Positions 44,383 through 54,130 of a stretch of DNA of 64,000 bases are shown one piece after another. The translations under genes were made by a program, and so were the position numbers. The notes under the pieces were generated by a model. That model did not search any database. It was not told the DNA's origin and was given only the letters and a program-made list of their open reading frames with translations. Position 1 is the stretch's first letter. Every line of letters starts with the position of its first letter. Source of the stretch: Draconibacterium halophilum (lineage in GTDB: Bacteria > Bacteroidota > Bacteroidia > Bacteroidales > Prolixibacteraceae). The DNA is taken from NCBI RefSeq assembly GCF_010448835.1, contig NZ_CP048409.1, forward strand, positions 496,001 through 560,000, read 5' to 3'.

Positions 44383-45750
44383 ATGAAGAACTTAAAACTA
44401 CTATCCGTTGCCATTCTTATTGCATTATTTGCATGTACCAATCAAAAACAACCGGAAGCATTTGCCAAAGGCGAATTTAAAAACTGGGCCGAAACGCCGC
44501 CAATGGGTTGGAACAGTTGGGACTGCTACGGGCCAACCGTTGAAGAACACGAGGTAAAAGCCAATGCCGATTACATGGCCGAGAATCTGAAAGATTACGG
44601 GTGGGAATACATTGTTGTTGATATTCGCTGGTTTGTGGAGAACGACAAAGCCGGTGGCTACAACCAAACCGATCCGCGTTATGTAATTGATGAGTACGGG
44701 CGTTACCAGCCTGCGGTAAATCGTTTCCCTTCGGCAGCCAATGAAAAAGGATTTAAAAAGCTGGCCGATTATGTGCACGGCAAAGGATTAAAATTTGGTA
44801 TCCACATAATGCGTGGTATTCCGAAAGTGGCAGTTGAAAACAAATTACCGATTTTAGGAACTGACGGTATTACTGCCGATCAGGTTTATTCCACCGAATT
44901 GCAGTGCCCGTGGTTAAGAGATAACTACACTATTGTTGCCGATAAACCCGGTGCACAGGAATATTACAACTCAATAATGAATATGTACGCCGGATGGGGT
45001 GTTGATTTTATTAAGATCGACGACTTGTCGCGCCCATACCACCAGGGAGAAATAGAGCTGATCAGGAATGCCATCGATAATTGTGGGCGCCCGATCGTAT
45101 TAAGCACATCGCCAGGAGCAACACCAATTACAGCTGCCGACCACGTAAAAGAACATGCCAACATGTGGCGAATGGTTGACGATGTTTGGGATACCTGGCA
45201 TCATTTCGATCACCTGATTAAAGTGTGTGAACAATGGTACCCACACATTGCTCCCGGTACCTGGCCCGATTGCGATATGATTCCGCTGGGACGTATTTCA
45301 ATTCGCGGCGAACGTGGCGAAGAGCGAATGACACGTCTAACTCCAGACGAACAATATTCGCTAATGACCTTGTTTACCATCTTTAAATCGCCACTTATGT
45401 TTGGCGGCGATCTGCCAAGTAACGATGCATTCACGCTATCGTTGCTTACCAACAAAGAAGTGTTGAAAATGCACCACGAAAGCACCGGTGTAAAACAACT
45501 TTTTCAGGATGAAAATAAAGTGGCCATCACTTCAAAAAATCCGAAAACGGGAGAAGTTTACCTGGCTTTATTCAATATTTCAGAAGGGGAAGATCCGCTA
45601 AATGTAGGTGTTGAACTTTCTGAACTGGGTATTGATGGCGAATGTTCAGTAATTAATATGTGGTCGGGAGAAAACCTTGGAAAATTCTCTGGGTTCATTG
45701 ATCAAAATCTTTCGGCGCACGAAAGTACATTGTTAAAAATCCAACAGTAA
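44383..45750 (+). CDS. GH27-type alpha-galactosidase or beta-L-arabinopyranosidase lipoprotein
   Basis: I use ATG 44383 because a lipoprotein signal follows (MKNLKLLSVAILIALFACTN); the open frame extends 37 codons upstream without signal features. The mature protein starts TPPMGWNSWDCYGPTVEEHE, the classical GH27 beginning. The likely nucleophile is the first Asp of FIKIDDLSRPYHQGE (about residue 213) and the acid the Asp pair in MWRMVDDVWDTWHHF (about 266). A C-terminal beta-domain ends ESTLLKIQQ. GH27 members cut alpha-galactosides, and some cut beta-L-arabinopyranosides. In this arabinose-rich context the second activity is attractive but unproven. The next gene starts 10 bp downstream. 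Confidence 0.87.
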   Translation: MKNLKLLSVAILIALFACTNQKQPEAFAKGEFKNWAETPPMGWNSWDCYGPTVEEHEVKANADYMAENLKDYGWEYIVVDIRWFVENDKAGGYNQTDPRYVIDEYGRYQPAVNRFPSAANEKGFKKLADYVHGKGLKFGIHIMRGIPKVAVENKLPILGTDGITADQVYSTELQCPWLRDNYTIVADKPGAQEYYNSIMNMYAGWGVDFIKIDDLSRPYHQGEIELIRNAIDNCGRPIVLSTSPGATPITAADHVKEHANMWRMVDDVWDTWHHFDHLIKVCEQWYPHIAPGTWPDCDMIPLGRISIRGERGEERMTRLTPDEQYSLMTLFTIFKSPLMFGGDLPSNDAFTLSLLTNKEVLKMHHESTGVKQLFQDENKVAITSKNPKTGEVYLALFNISEGEDPLNVGVELSELGIDGECSVINMWSGENLGKFSGFIDQNLSAHESTLLKIQQ

Positions 45751-45760
45751 TTATAAACGA

Positions 45761-48145
45761 ATGAAATATACAGCATTATTACTATTGTTATTTTTTGCCC
45801 TGAATTCATGTGTAAAAGAAATAGATAACACGCCGGTAGAGTATTTTAATTTAAGCGATGTAGAATTGCTCGACAGCGAATTTAAAAACGCGCAGATACA
45901 GGACGTTGCCTATCTGATGGCACTCGATCCTGATCGTTTGCTGGCTCCTTTTTTACGTGAAGCCGGTTTGGAACCAAAAGCCGAAAGTTATCCCAATTGG
46001 GAAAATACAGGCCTCGATGGGCATATTGGCGGTCACTATCTTACAGCATTGGCGTTGATGTACGCGTCAACCGGCGATACGGAACTGAAGGAACGACTCG
46101 ACTATATGATTTCCGAATTGAAACGCTGCCAGGATGCCAACGGAAACGGTTATATTGGCGGTGTTCCCGGTGGCGAAGAAATGTGGGAAGAAGTAAAAAG
46201 TGGTGAAATTCGTGCTGGAGGATTTGATCTGAACGGCAGTTGGGTGCCACTTTATAACATTCATAAAACGTATGCTGGTTTGCGCGATGCATGGATTTAT
46301 GCCGGAAACGAAACAGCCAAAACCATGTTAATCGGCTTGACTGACTGGATGCTGGATCTTGTGTCGGATTTAAGCGACGAACAGATTCAGACCATGCTGC
46401 ACAGCGAACATGGTGGGTTGAATGAAACATTTGCCGATGTAGCAGAAATTACCGGCGAAGAGAAATACCTTGAGTTGGCTAAAAAATTCTCACATCGCGA
46501 AATTCTCGATCCTTTAATCGAACATCACGATGAACTAAATGGAAAACATGCCAATACTCAAATACCAAAAGTTATCGGTTACCAGCGTATTGCCGAATTG
46601 GGTGGCGATCCGGCCTGGTCGGATGCAGCCCTCTTTTTTTGGGATGTGGTGGTAAACGGCCGCAGCGTAGCTATTGGCGGAAACAGTGTTCGCGAACATT
46701 TTCATCCAAAAGACGATTTCTCGGAAATGATATCATCGGTTGAAGGACCGGAAACCTGCAACTCGTACAACATGTTAAAACTGACTAAAATGTTGTACCC
46801 CACTTTCGGCAACAATAGCAAGTTTATCGACTATTACGAAAGAACACTTTACAATCATATTTTAGCATCGGTTAACCCCGACAATGGCGGCCTGGTTTAT
46901 TTTACGCCCATGCGCCCCAACCACTACCGTGTTTATTCGCAACCTGAAACCAGTTTTTGGTGTTGTGTGGGTTCCGGTATCGAAAATCCGGGGAAATATG
47001 GTGAGATGATTTATGCACACAGCGATAAATCCTTGTACGTAAATCTATTTATTCCGTCGGTGCTCAACTGGGAAGCAAAAAGTACTGAAGTGGTTTTGGA
47101 AACTCAATTTCCTGATGAGGACAAAGTTTATCTTACCATCAATCCAAAAGAAAATACGGAATTTGAATTGCATCTTCGTTACCCATCGTGGGTGGAAGAA
47201 GGAGCAATGAAAGTACTGGTGAACGGAAGTGAAGCAAAATACCAGCAGTCGGAAAATGGTTATGCTGTTGTTATTCGGGAATGGGAAAAAGGCGATAAAG
47301 TAGAATTGGTTTTACCTATGAAAATTACGGTAGAACAGTTGGAGGATGGCAGCAATAATTATGCTTTTGAATATGGACCGATTGTGCTGGCAGCAAAAAC
47401 CGGTACCGAAGATCTGAAAGGTTTGTATGCCGATGCCAGCCGAATGGGACACGTAGCGAAAGGTAAAATGATCCCGCTAAAAGATCGCCCGATAGTTGTG
47501 GCTTCGGCTGATAAATTACCGTCGATGCTGGAAAAAGAAGCCGGAGACGAGTTGGCATTTAAACTTAATGGATTATACCCGGAACAATACGAAAGCGGAT
47601 TGGAACTGATGCCGTTTTACCGGATACACGAGTCGCGCTACAATATTTACTGGTCGCAGGCAAGCGAGGATGAATTAAACGAAATGATTCGTCAGGTTGA
47701 AGAAGAGGAAAAAGCCAGAATTGCCTTAGACGAAATTACGGTTGATAAGGTTGAAAGTGGAGAGCAGCAGCCCGAATCGGATCACTTTGTGAAATTTGAG
47801 GGATCAAGAACCGGATACGCAAATGATTATCACTACCGCGAAACACGCCGGTTTTTTAGTTATAACCTAAAAAATACCGACAATACAGGTCGCTTTTTAT
47901 ACCTGAAATATTTTGATTCAGCATATCCGCGTTCGGCAGAAATACTTGTGAACAACAATTCTCTAGGTACTATAGAACTGAATGGAGATGGAGAAGATGA
48001 TATTCTGGAAAAAGTTATTCCATTACCTGCCAGTGAGCATGCAAAACAAGAATTGATATTTAAGGTGCAGGCTTCGAACAATCAATCCAGCATGCGGCTT
48101 ATTGAAGTTCGCTTACTGAGTAAAGACGAAATTCCTGAATTGTAA
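45761..48145 (+). CDS. GH127-family beta-L-arabinofuranosidase lipoprotein
   Basis: A 794-residue lipoprotein (LLLLFFALNSCVK). It has the DUF1680 alpha/alpha-barrel beginning with NTGLDGHIGGHYLTALALMY and SWVPLYNIHKTYAGLRDAWI. Catalytic features match the characterised Bifidobacterium HypBA1: Glu331 and Cys333 in EGPETCNSYNMLKL, and the Cys401-Cys402 pair in FWCCVGSGIENPGK. Together these would form the zinc-bound cysteine site, in which a Cys is the nucleophile. C-terminal beta domains and a Glu-rich segment (EEEEKARIALDE) follow. GH127 releases beta-linked L-arabinofuranose, found in hydroxyproline-rich plant glycoproteins and some pectins. Confidence 0.92.
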   Translation: MKYTALLLLLFFALNSCVKEIDNTPVEYFNLSDVELLDSEFKNAQIQDVAYLMALDPDRLLAPFLREAGLEPKAESYPNWENTGLDGHIGGHYLTALALMYASTGDTELKERLDYMISELKRCQDANGNGYIGGVPGGEEMWEEVKSGEIRAGGFDLNGSWVPLYNIHKTYAGLRDAWIYAGNETAKTMLIGLTDWMLDLVSDLSDEQIQTMLHSEHGGLNETFADVAEITGEEKYLELAKKFSHREILDPLIEHHDELNGKHANTQIPKVIGYQRIAELGGDPAWSDAALFFWDVVVNGRSVAIGGNSVREHFHPKDDFSEMISSVEGPETCNSYNMLKLTKMLYPTFGNNSKFIDYYERTLYNHILASVNPDNGGLVYFTPMRPNHYRVYSQPETSFWCCVGSGIENPGKYGEMIYAHSDKSLYVNLFIPSVLNWEAKSTEVVLETQFPDEDKVYLTINPKENTEFELHLRYPSWVEEGAMKVLVNGSEAKYQQSENGYAVVIREWEKGDKVELVLPMKITVEQLEDGSNNYAFEYGPIVLAAKTGTEDLKGLYADASRMGHVAKGKMIPLKDRPIVVASADKLPSMLEKEAGDELAFKLNGLYPEQYESGLELMPFYRIHESRYNIYWSQASEDELNEMIRQVEEEEKARIALDEITVDKVESGEQQPESDHFVKFEGSRTGYANDYHYRETRRFFSYNLKNTDNTGRFLYLKYFDSAYPRSAEILVNNNSLGTIELNGDGEDDILEKVIPLPASEHAKQELIFKVQASNNQSSMRLIEVRLLSKDEIPEL

Positions 48146-48154
48146 AAATATTTC

Positions 48155-48189
48155 AAAAGAAAGCTGTCATAAATTGATGGCTTTCTTTT
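48155..48189 (+). terminator. hairpin between GH127 and GH51
   Basis: AAAAGAAAGC (48155-48164) and GCTTTCTTTT (48180-48189) form a perfect 10-bp stem with a T-run inside the 3' arm. It may partly terminate transcripts so that the last GH51 is made less, or give it a separate start. Confidence 0.55.
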
Positions 48190-48226
48190 GCTTACAGCTA
48201 TATTAAACCAATATTTATTAAAACCT

Positions 48227-50812
48227 ATGAAACCGTATATTCTGACTTTTGTACTACTTCTATTTACATCAATAACTTTAAAAGCCAATGAGCCCGATTC
48301 GGCCTATGTTTTTTCGTATACAAGCGGAAATAACCGCAATACTGCAGGTTTGAATTTGGCATGGAGTATCGATCGTGAAAACTGGCATGCCATCGGTCCT
48401 GAATTCCGGTTTCTGGCAAGCGATTTTGGAACCTGGGGAGGGCAAAAGAAAATGTTCGATCCTTTTTTGTTTCAGGATGACGATAGTTTGTGGCATTGCC
48501 TGTGGACATTGAACGAAGACGTACAACAGTTTGCGCACGCCGCTTCAACCGATTTGTATAACTGGAAACGGCAGTCGTATCCCAAGGTAGTTGAAGAAGG
48601 AAATGTGACCAACATTGAAGTTGCTTTTGATGAGCAAAACAAAGTGTATACAATCACCTGGATCAATGAAAATAAAGGCCTTGAAACGATCTTCAAGACC
48701 ACCACAAACGATTTCAAAACCTATTCTGTAACAGAAGAAGCAACAGAAGCTGATCGGCTGAATTTGCGCAAAACTGTTCGCATTGATGGTGAAGTGCAGA
48801 CCGGTGTTATCAATAAATTGTCGTGGAATGAAATTGATGCCCTGATTAAATGGAATGAATGGAACCGTTTTCATCAACAGCAAAGGGCGGATAATACTTC
48901 GTTGGATGCAGAGCGGTTTATGGATTTGGAAACTGTGAAAGCAGAAATCGCTGTTTTCCCCGAAAAAAGTAAAGCCATCAGCGATATGCTGATCGGGATA
49001 TTTTTCGAGGATATTAATTACGCGGCAGACGGTGGTCTATATGCTGAGTTGATTCAAAATCGTGGTTTTGAATACCAGCTTTCGGACAGAAAAGGAAACG
49101 ACCCAACATGGACAGCTAAAAAAGCTTGGAGTTTATCGGGTGAGGAAGCCAGTTTTTCCATTGATACCGTTGCACCAATTCATACCAACAATAAACATTT
49201 TGCAGTACTTGATATTGAAAAGCCCGGAGTTGCATTGGTAAACGACGGCTTTAACGGAATTGCTGTTGAAAAAGGTGAAAAATACAACTTTTCAGTTTTT
49301 GCCAGGATGTTGGATGGAGTGAAAAGTAATTTGCTTGTAAGACTGGTTGACGGAAACGGAGAAGTGTTGGCAGAGGCTAAAACAAAAGCTTTTTCCAGCG
49401 ATTGGAAAAAGCTGGAAGCACAATTGACAGCAACAAAAACCACGGCAAAAGCAAAACTACAAGTCATCCCACAGGATGCAGAGAAAGTAGCTTTAGACAT
49501 GATTTCTCTTTTCCCGGAAAACACTTTTATGAATCGTAAAAATGGTTTGCGTGCCGATCTGGCGCAGGCAATCGCCGATATGAAACCCCGCTTTGTGCGT
49601 TTCCCCGGTGGTTGTGTGGCGCATGGCGATGGATTAGAAAATATCTATCGCTGGAACAACACGGTAGGACCATTGGAAGCTCGTGTTCCGCAGCGAAACA
49701 TTTGGAATTACCACCAGTCTGCCGGACTGGGTTATTTCGAGTATTTTCAGTTTTGCGAGGATATTGATGCTGAACCGATCCCCGTTTTAGCTGCCGGTGT
49801 TCCCTGCCAAAATTCGTCGTGTGGAGGGCACGGTCAACAGGGCGGAATTCCGATGTGCGACATGGGGGATTACATTCAGGAAGTGCTCGATTTGATTGAA
49901 TGGGCAAACGGCGATAAAAGCACCAAATGGGGAAAAGTACGGGCCGAAGCCGGACACCCGGAACCTTTCAACTTAAAATATCTTGGTATTGGAAACGAAG
50001 ACCTGATTACCGATGTTTTTGAAGAACGTTTTACCATGATCTACGATGCCGTTCGCGAGAAATATCCTGAAATTACGGTGATCGGAACCGTTGGTCCTTT
50101 TTACACCGGCACCGATTATGTTGAAGGCTGGGAATTGGCAACAAAACTCGAAGTTCCAATGGTTGACGAACACTATTATCAGCCTCCGGGTTGGTTTATT
50201 CATAATCAGGATTTTTACGACCGCTACGACCGAAGCAAATCGAAAGTTTACCTCGGAGAATATGCAGCACACCTACCGGGCCGACCAAATAATATTGAAA
50301 CGGCACTGTCTGAAGCGCTTTATATGACTTCGGTTGAGCGAAATGCCGATGTAGTAACCATGACGTCGTACGCACCACTGCTGGCCAAAGAAGGTTTTAC
50401 TCAGTGGACTCCTGATTTGATCTATTTCAACAATACCGAAATACATCCAACGGTAGGTTATTATGTGCAGAAACTATATGGAAACAATGCTGGCGATTCA
50501 TACATTCCGTCCGAAATTAAACTTTCGGACAATAGTGAGGACGTGAAAAAACGAGTGGCGATTTCGGTAGTGGAAGACAGCAAAACCAACGATCTTATCG
50601 TTAAACTGGTAAACTTGCTTCCTGCAGAAGTTGATGCTTCAGTCGATTTGTCCGGGTTTGATATTGCTGATTCAGAAGCTGTATTATCGGTATTAAAAGG
50701 AAAACCGGACTCCAAAACCGCAAAACCGGAGGACAGCAAAATTAGTGTGTCAGAGAAATTTGATTATTCGTTACCAGCCTATTCTTTTTCGGTCATACGG
50801 ATTAATCCATAA
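48227..50812 (+). CDS. multidomain GH51 alpha-L-arabinofuranosidase with GH43-like N-terminal piece
   Basis: 861 residues from ATG 48227, with a signal peptide (ILTFVLLLFTSITLKA). Residues 20-165 look like part of a GH43-type propeller (AWSIDRENWHAIGPEFRFLA; MFDPFLFQDDDSLWHCLWTL; HAASTDLYNWKRQSYP), too short to be a full enzyme. Residues about 260-420 look like a CBM4/9-type beta-sandwich (YNFSVFARMLDGVKSNLLVR). The GH51 barrel follows (MKPRFVRFPGGCVAHGDGLE), with acid/base Glu in KYLGIGNEDLITD (about 591) and nucleophile Glu in KVYLGEYAAH (about 678). It is much longer than the other two GH51 proteins and may bind polymer through its extra domains. Last gene of the second locus. Confidence 0.9.
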   Translation: MKPYILTFVLLLFTSITLKANEPDSAYVFSYTSGNNRNTAGLNLAWSIDRENWHAIGPEFRFLASDFGTWGGQKKMFDPFLFQDDDSLWHCLWTLNEDVQQFAHAASTDLYNWKRQSYPKVVEEGNVTNIEVAFDEQNKVYTITWINENKGLETIFKTTTNDFKTYSVTEEATEADRLNLRKTVRIDGEVQTGVINKLSWNEIDALIKWNEWNRFHQQQRADNTSLDAERFMDLETVKAEIAVFPEKSKAISDMLIGIFFEDINYAADGGLYAELIQNRGFEYQLSDRKGNDPTWTAKKAWSLSGEEASFSIDTVAPIHTNNKHFAVLDIEKPGVALVNDGFNGIAVEKGEKYNFSVFARMLDGVKSNLLVRLVDGNGEVLAEAKTKAFSSDWKKLEAQLTATKTTAKAKLQVIPQDAEKVALDMISLFPENTFMNRKNGLRADLAQAIADMKPRFVRFPGGCVAHGDGLENIYRWNNTVGPLEARVPQRNIWNYHQSAGLGYFEYFQFCEDIDAEPIPVLAAGVPCQNSSCGGHGQQGGIPMCDMGDYIQEVLDLIEWANGDKSTKWGKVRAEAGHPEPFNLKYLGIGNEDLITDVFEERFTMIYDAVREKYPEITVIGTVGPFYTGTDYVEGWELATKLEVPMVDEHYYQPPGWFIHNQDFYDRYDRSKSKVYLGEYAAHLPGRPNNIETALSEALYMTSVERNADVVTMTSYAPLLAKEGFTQWTPDLIYFNNTEIHPTVGYYVQKLYGNNAGDSYIPSEIKLSDNSEDVKKRVAISVVEDSKTNDLIVKLVNLLPAEVDASVDLSGFDIADSEAVLSVLKGKPDSKTAKPEDSKISVSEKFDYSLPAYSFSVIRINP

Positions 50813-50866
50813 ACTGAATGTTTTGCTTTCGAAAATCGATTAGATTAAGTTGATTTATATCAAGTT

Positions 50867-50902
50867 AAAAAGCCCGCTAGTCTTATGGTTCTCGGGCTTT
50901 TT
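50867..50902 (+). terminator. intrinsic terminator closing the second glycan locus
   Basis: AAAAAGCCCG (50867-50876) pairs perfectly with CGGGCTTTTT (50893-50902), followed by AT. Position 55 bp after the GH51 stop. No coding sequence lies between it and the DoxX gene. Confidence 0.9.
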
Positions 50903-50975
50903 ATTTCTAATTTCGAGAGCTTGTGCCAACAATTTTAATTTATAGTTGTTTGGAGTAAAATAAAATTTAGAAACT

Positions 50976-51386
50976 ATGAAGAGCTTATTTCGAACAAAAT
51001 TAAACAATACAAGTGTTCACTTTTCGCTGCTGCTGCTTCGTTTGGCTGCAGGAGGTTTTATGCTTACGCACGGGTTTCCAAAACTACAACGCCTTTTAGC
51101 CGGCGAAATGCAATTTGGCGATCCACTTGGCTTGGGAGCTGAAGTATCTTTGGTATTGGCAGTTTTTGCCGAGTTTTTCTGCTCCATTCTTATCATGCTT
51201 GGATTGGGAACTCGTCTGGCTGTAATTCCATTAATTGTTACCATGGCTGTTGCTGCGTTTATTGTTCATGGTGCCGATCCATTTGGTCGCAAAGAAATGG
51301 CTTTATTCTATCTGGTAAGTTATATTGTTTTACTACTGTCGGGTAGTGGTAAAATTTCAGTTGATCGTTTCATCAGCAGAAAATAG
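50976..51386 (+). CDS. DoxX-family small membrane protein
   Basis: 136 residues with four hydrophobic helices: FSLLLLRLAAGGFMLTHGFP, EVSLVLAVFAEFFCSILIML, LAVIPLIVTMAVAAFIVH and LVSYIVLLLSG. The pattern R-L-AxGxxLxxHGxPKL in helix 1 and a D-P-F-GRKE loop are typical of DoxX. Family members are inner-membrane proteins linked to quinone or thiol redox work, and in many bacteria the role is unknown. It stands alone between two terminated units and is convergent with the kinase gene (16 bp apart). Confidence 0.85.
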   Translation: MKSLFRTKLNNTSVHFSLLLLRLAAGGFMLTHGFPKLQRLLAGEMQFGDPLGLGAEVSLVLAVFAEFFCSILIMLGLGTRLAVIPLIVTMAVAAFIVHGADPFGRKEMALFYLVSYIVLLLSGSGKISVDRFISRK

Positions 51387-51401
51387 AAGGCTTTTTTCGG
51401 A

Positions 51402-52754
51402 TTAAAATACCAAAACTGCCGAAGTATATTTTCCGGGAACGGAACTCATTTTCAGGCTGCCACCGTGCAATTGCATGATCTGCCGGGAAATACTGAGTCC
51501 GATTCCCGAACCATTTTCTTTGGTGGTAAAAAACGGAACAAAAATTTTGTCCATCAATTCATCCGAAATTCCGGGGCCGTTGTCTGTAACCAAAATGCTT
51601 GGGTGACCTGTTTCGTTAACCGTCGCTTTGATCGTGATTTTTGCATTTTTATTGTCTTCATTGGCCTGATATGCATTTTTCACAAGGTTGATCAACACCT
51701 GCGAAATTTGCTTTTCATCGGCATGCAATTCCAGTTCAGGAGGCGTAACATTACACGATAACTCAACATGTTCGGCATTCTCAAACGAAGACGATAAGAT
51801 CCGTATATGATCGATAAGGTTTTTCACCTGGAAGATTTTCTTTTCAGGAGCCGGTAGTCGCGTAATCTTTCGATACGACTCCACAAAATTGATCAGTCCT
51901 TTACCTTGTTCGCGAATGACTTCCAGCCCGCGAATGGTTGTCTCAATCGTTTTAGTATTAATATCTTCAGGCGATACCATTGCCCCGTTTTGGTAGAAAT
52001 ATCCGGCCAGACTTTCCGATAACGAGGTAACCGGAGTAATGGAATTCATGATCTCGTGCATCATTACCCGTATCAGTTTCCGCCACGAATCCAACTCCTT
52101 TTCATCCAGCTGGTTTTTAATGTCATGCACCGAAATAAGCATCAACTCATCTTTGTCAGAAATAAATGAATTCGACTTGATGAGTAATTGAAAGATGCCG
52201 CTTTTTAAATGTAAAGTGATCAGTCTTTGCTCGGAGGGTTGTATTTCTTTTATAGTCTGAAAAAGTTTGGGATCAATTCGTTCCAACTGGTTAGTATGCG
52301 TAAGCACATCCACTTCAAAAAGTTGTTTGGCAAGTTTATTCGAATGCAGAATAAAACCTTTCTTATTGAAAGTGAACATACCGGTGGCAGCGTGCTCCAG
52401 CAGGGCCTGAAAATATTGTTCCTGCTTTTGGTTGTCGAGATAGATTTGCTGAATTTGTGAGTTTACTTTTTGCAGGCTTTGGTTGAGGTCGTTTATAACT
52501 TTGTTGTCGATGTTATTCGGGAATCGCAGGGTTGAGTCTTCGTTTTTAATAGCATCGAAAAAGTAAAATATCCGGCGGTTAATGCGGTTCAAGAAATAGA
52601 TGAGGTTAATGGTGACTCCTAAAATAAACAGTGTCGGAATAATGGCAAAAATGTAAGCTTGCCTGTCGAAGATTATCCACCCAAGAAATAGGGCACCGGC
52701 CAGTAAAAGCAAGACTCTGACCAGGATTTTAAAATATAAGTTTTTACTGATCAT
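51402..52754 (-). CDS. NtrY-like sensor histidine kinase
   Basis: 450 residues. Two transmembrane helices at the N-terminus (FKILVRVLLLLAGALFLGWI and AIIPTLFILGVTINLIYFL), then a HAMP-like linker, a PAS-type segment (LLEHAATGMFTFNKKGFILH), the dimerisation box with the phosphorylated His in VMMHEIMNSITPVTSLSE (about residue 233), and the ATPase with QVLINLVKNAYQANED (N box), SILVTDNGPGISDELMDKIF (G1) and TTKENGSGIGLSISRQIM (G2). It has almost no periplasmic loop, so the signal may come from the membrane or cytoplasm. Its start overlaps the regulator stop by four bases (ATGA), and the pair likely controls the efflux operon on the other strand. Confidence 0.92.
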   Translation of the reverse strand: MISKNLYFKILVRVLLLLAGALFLGWIIFDRQAYIFAIIPTLFILGVTINLIYFLNRINRRIFYFFDAIKNEDSTLRFPNNIDNKVINDLNQSLQKVNSQIQQIYLDNQKQEQYFQALLEHAATGMFTFNKKGFILHSNKLAKQLFEVDVLTHTNQLERIDPKLFQTIKEIQPSEQRLITLHLKSGIFQLLIKSNSFISDKDELMLISVHDIKNQLDEKELDSWRKLIRVMMHEIMNSITPVTSLSESLAGYFYQNGAMVSPEDINTKTIETTIRGLEVIREQGKGLINFVESYRKITRLPAPEKKIFQVKNLIDHIRILSSSFENAEHVELSCNVTPPELELHADEKQISQVLINLVKNAYQANEDNKNAKITIKATVNETGHPSILVTDNGPGISDELMDKIFVPFFTTKENGSGIGLSISRQIMQLHGGSLKMSSVPGKYTSAVLVF

Positions 52755-54115
52755 AGCCCGTATTTTTTTATTTTGTTGTACAGTGTTTGGCGTGTAATTC
52801 CCAGTTTATCGGCAGCCAGACTCATGTTCCTGGTATTTTTGTCAATGGCCGAAACGATCATGCGTTTCTCCATCTCTTCAATGGTAAGGTGTTCGTCTTC
52901 AAACTTCGAAGATAGCAACTGTTTAAAAAAGAAATCCTCGGGTTTTAATACCGTTGAATCGCTTAAAATCACAGCCTTTTCAATAGTGTGTTGCAATTCG
53001 CGAATGTTGCCGGGCCAATTGTATTTTAGCAGTTTTTCTTGTGCAGGCTGGTTAATTTTTAATCCGTGTTTTTCATACTTGGCAGCAAATTTCTTAAGAA
53101 AGAAATCGGCCAGAATGATAATGTCGTTTCCTCTTTCCCGTAGCGGAGGAACTTCTATTTGAATGGTGTTAATACGGTACAACAAATCTTCGCGAAACAA
53201 ACCTTCAACTACCATATTCTCCAGTTTTTTGTTGGTGGCACAAACCAGGCGGATATCCACCGGAATGGACTTGTCGGAGCCCAACCGCATAAACTCGTGG
53301 TTTTGAATGGCTGCCAGTAGCTTGGCCTGCAAATGAAACGAAAGGTTCCCGATTTCGTCGAGAAAGAGTGTTCCTTTGTGTGCTGTCTCAAATTTCCCTG
53401 CTCGGTTTTCACGGGCATCAGTAAAAGCGCCTTTTACATGGCCAAAAAGTTCGCTTTCAAAAAGTGTTTCGCTAATTGCTCCCATATCAACACTTACCAT
53501 CACTTCGTTGCGACGTTGCGAGAGGCGGTGTATTTCGCGGGCAATCAGTTCTTTTCCCGTTCCGTTTTCTCCGGTAATCAGAATGTTAGCATTGGTTTTT
53601 GCCACTTTGCGCACCATGTTCATCACCTGCGTAAGTTGTGGCGACGAACCAATAATAAATTTCTGATCACGGTTGAGTTCCTGTTTTAATCCGGCCTCTT
53701 TCTGTCTCAGTTTTCCAACTTCAGTTTTCGAGAAATTAAGTTGAACAGCAGCTTTAACAGTAGCCAGAAGTTTGCTATTGTCCCAGGGTTTGGGCACAAA
53801 ATCGGTGGCCCCCTGCTTCAGTGCTTTTACAGCCAGTTCCACTTCGCTGTAGGCAGTAATCAGCACCACCGAGATATTGGGATAACTCTTTTTTATCTGT
53901 TCAAGCCAGTACAAACCTTCGTTTCCGGTGTTTATTCCGGCCTGAAAATTCATGTCGAGAATTACAACATTGTAGTTGCCGGTGCGGAGTTCGTTCGGAA
54001 TGAGGTTCGGGTTGGTAATTCCTTTCACGGCATCGAATTCCTGCCCCAGCAAAATCTCCAGGGTGCTGATAATGCTTTTGTTGTCGTCAACTATTAAGAT
54101 GTTTCCTTTTGGCAT
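52751..54115 (-). CDS. NtrC-family sigma-54-dependent response regulator
   Basis: I start at ATG 54115 (MPKGNILIVDDNKSI, the normal receiver beginning); the frame extends seven codons further to 54136, but those lie in a repeat arm. About 454 residues. The receiver phosphorylation Asp is in NVVILDMNFQAGINTG. The AAA+ domain has Walker A ILITGENGTGKELIAREIH, the sigma-54 contact loop FGHVKGAFTDA (GAFTGA-like), Walker B KGTLFLDEIGNLS and the R-finger region. The C-terminal Fis-type helix-turn-helix reads AADKLGITRQTLYNKIKKYG. It activates sigma-54 promoters from upstream enhancers. Candidate enhancers and promoter lie just beyond its start. Confidence 0.94.
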   Translation of the reverse strand: MPKGNILIVDDNKSIISTLEILLGQEFDAVKGITNPNLIPNELRTGNYNVVILDMNFQAGINTGNEGLYWLEQIKKSYPNISVVLITAYSEVELAVKALKQGATDFVPKPWDNSKLLATVKAAVQLNFSKTEVGKLRQKEAGLKQELNRDQKFIIGSSPQLTQVMNMVRKVAKTNANILITGENGTGKELIAREIHRLSQRRNEVMVSVDMGAISETLFESELFGHVKGAFTDARENRAGKFETAHKGTLFLDEIGNLSFHLQAKLLAAIQNHEFMRLGSDKSIPVDIRLVCATNKKLENMVVEGLFREDLLYRINTIQIEVPPLRERGNDIIILADFFLKKFAAKYEKHGLKINQPAQEKLLKYNWPGNIRELQHTIEKAVILSDSTVLKPEDFFFKQLLSSKFEDEHLTIEEMEKRMIVSAIDKNTRNMSLAADKLGITRQTLYNKIKKYGL

Positions 54116-54130
54116 GGTGCGCATTATTGT

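Noticed and set aside
52773..53689. Plus-strand open frames inside the sigma-54 activator gene
   Set aside because: They are frame shadows of a clearly conserved AAA+ gene, without signal or domain.
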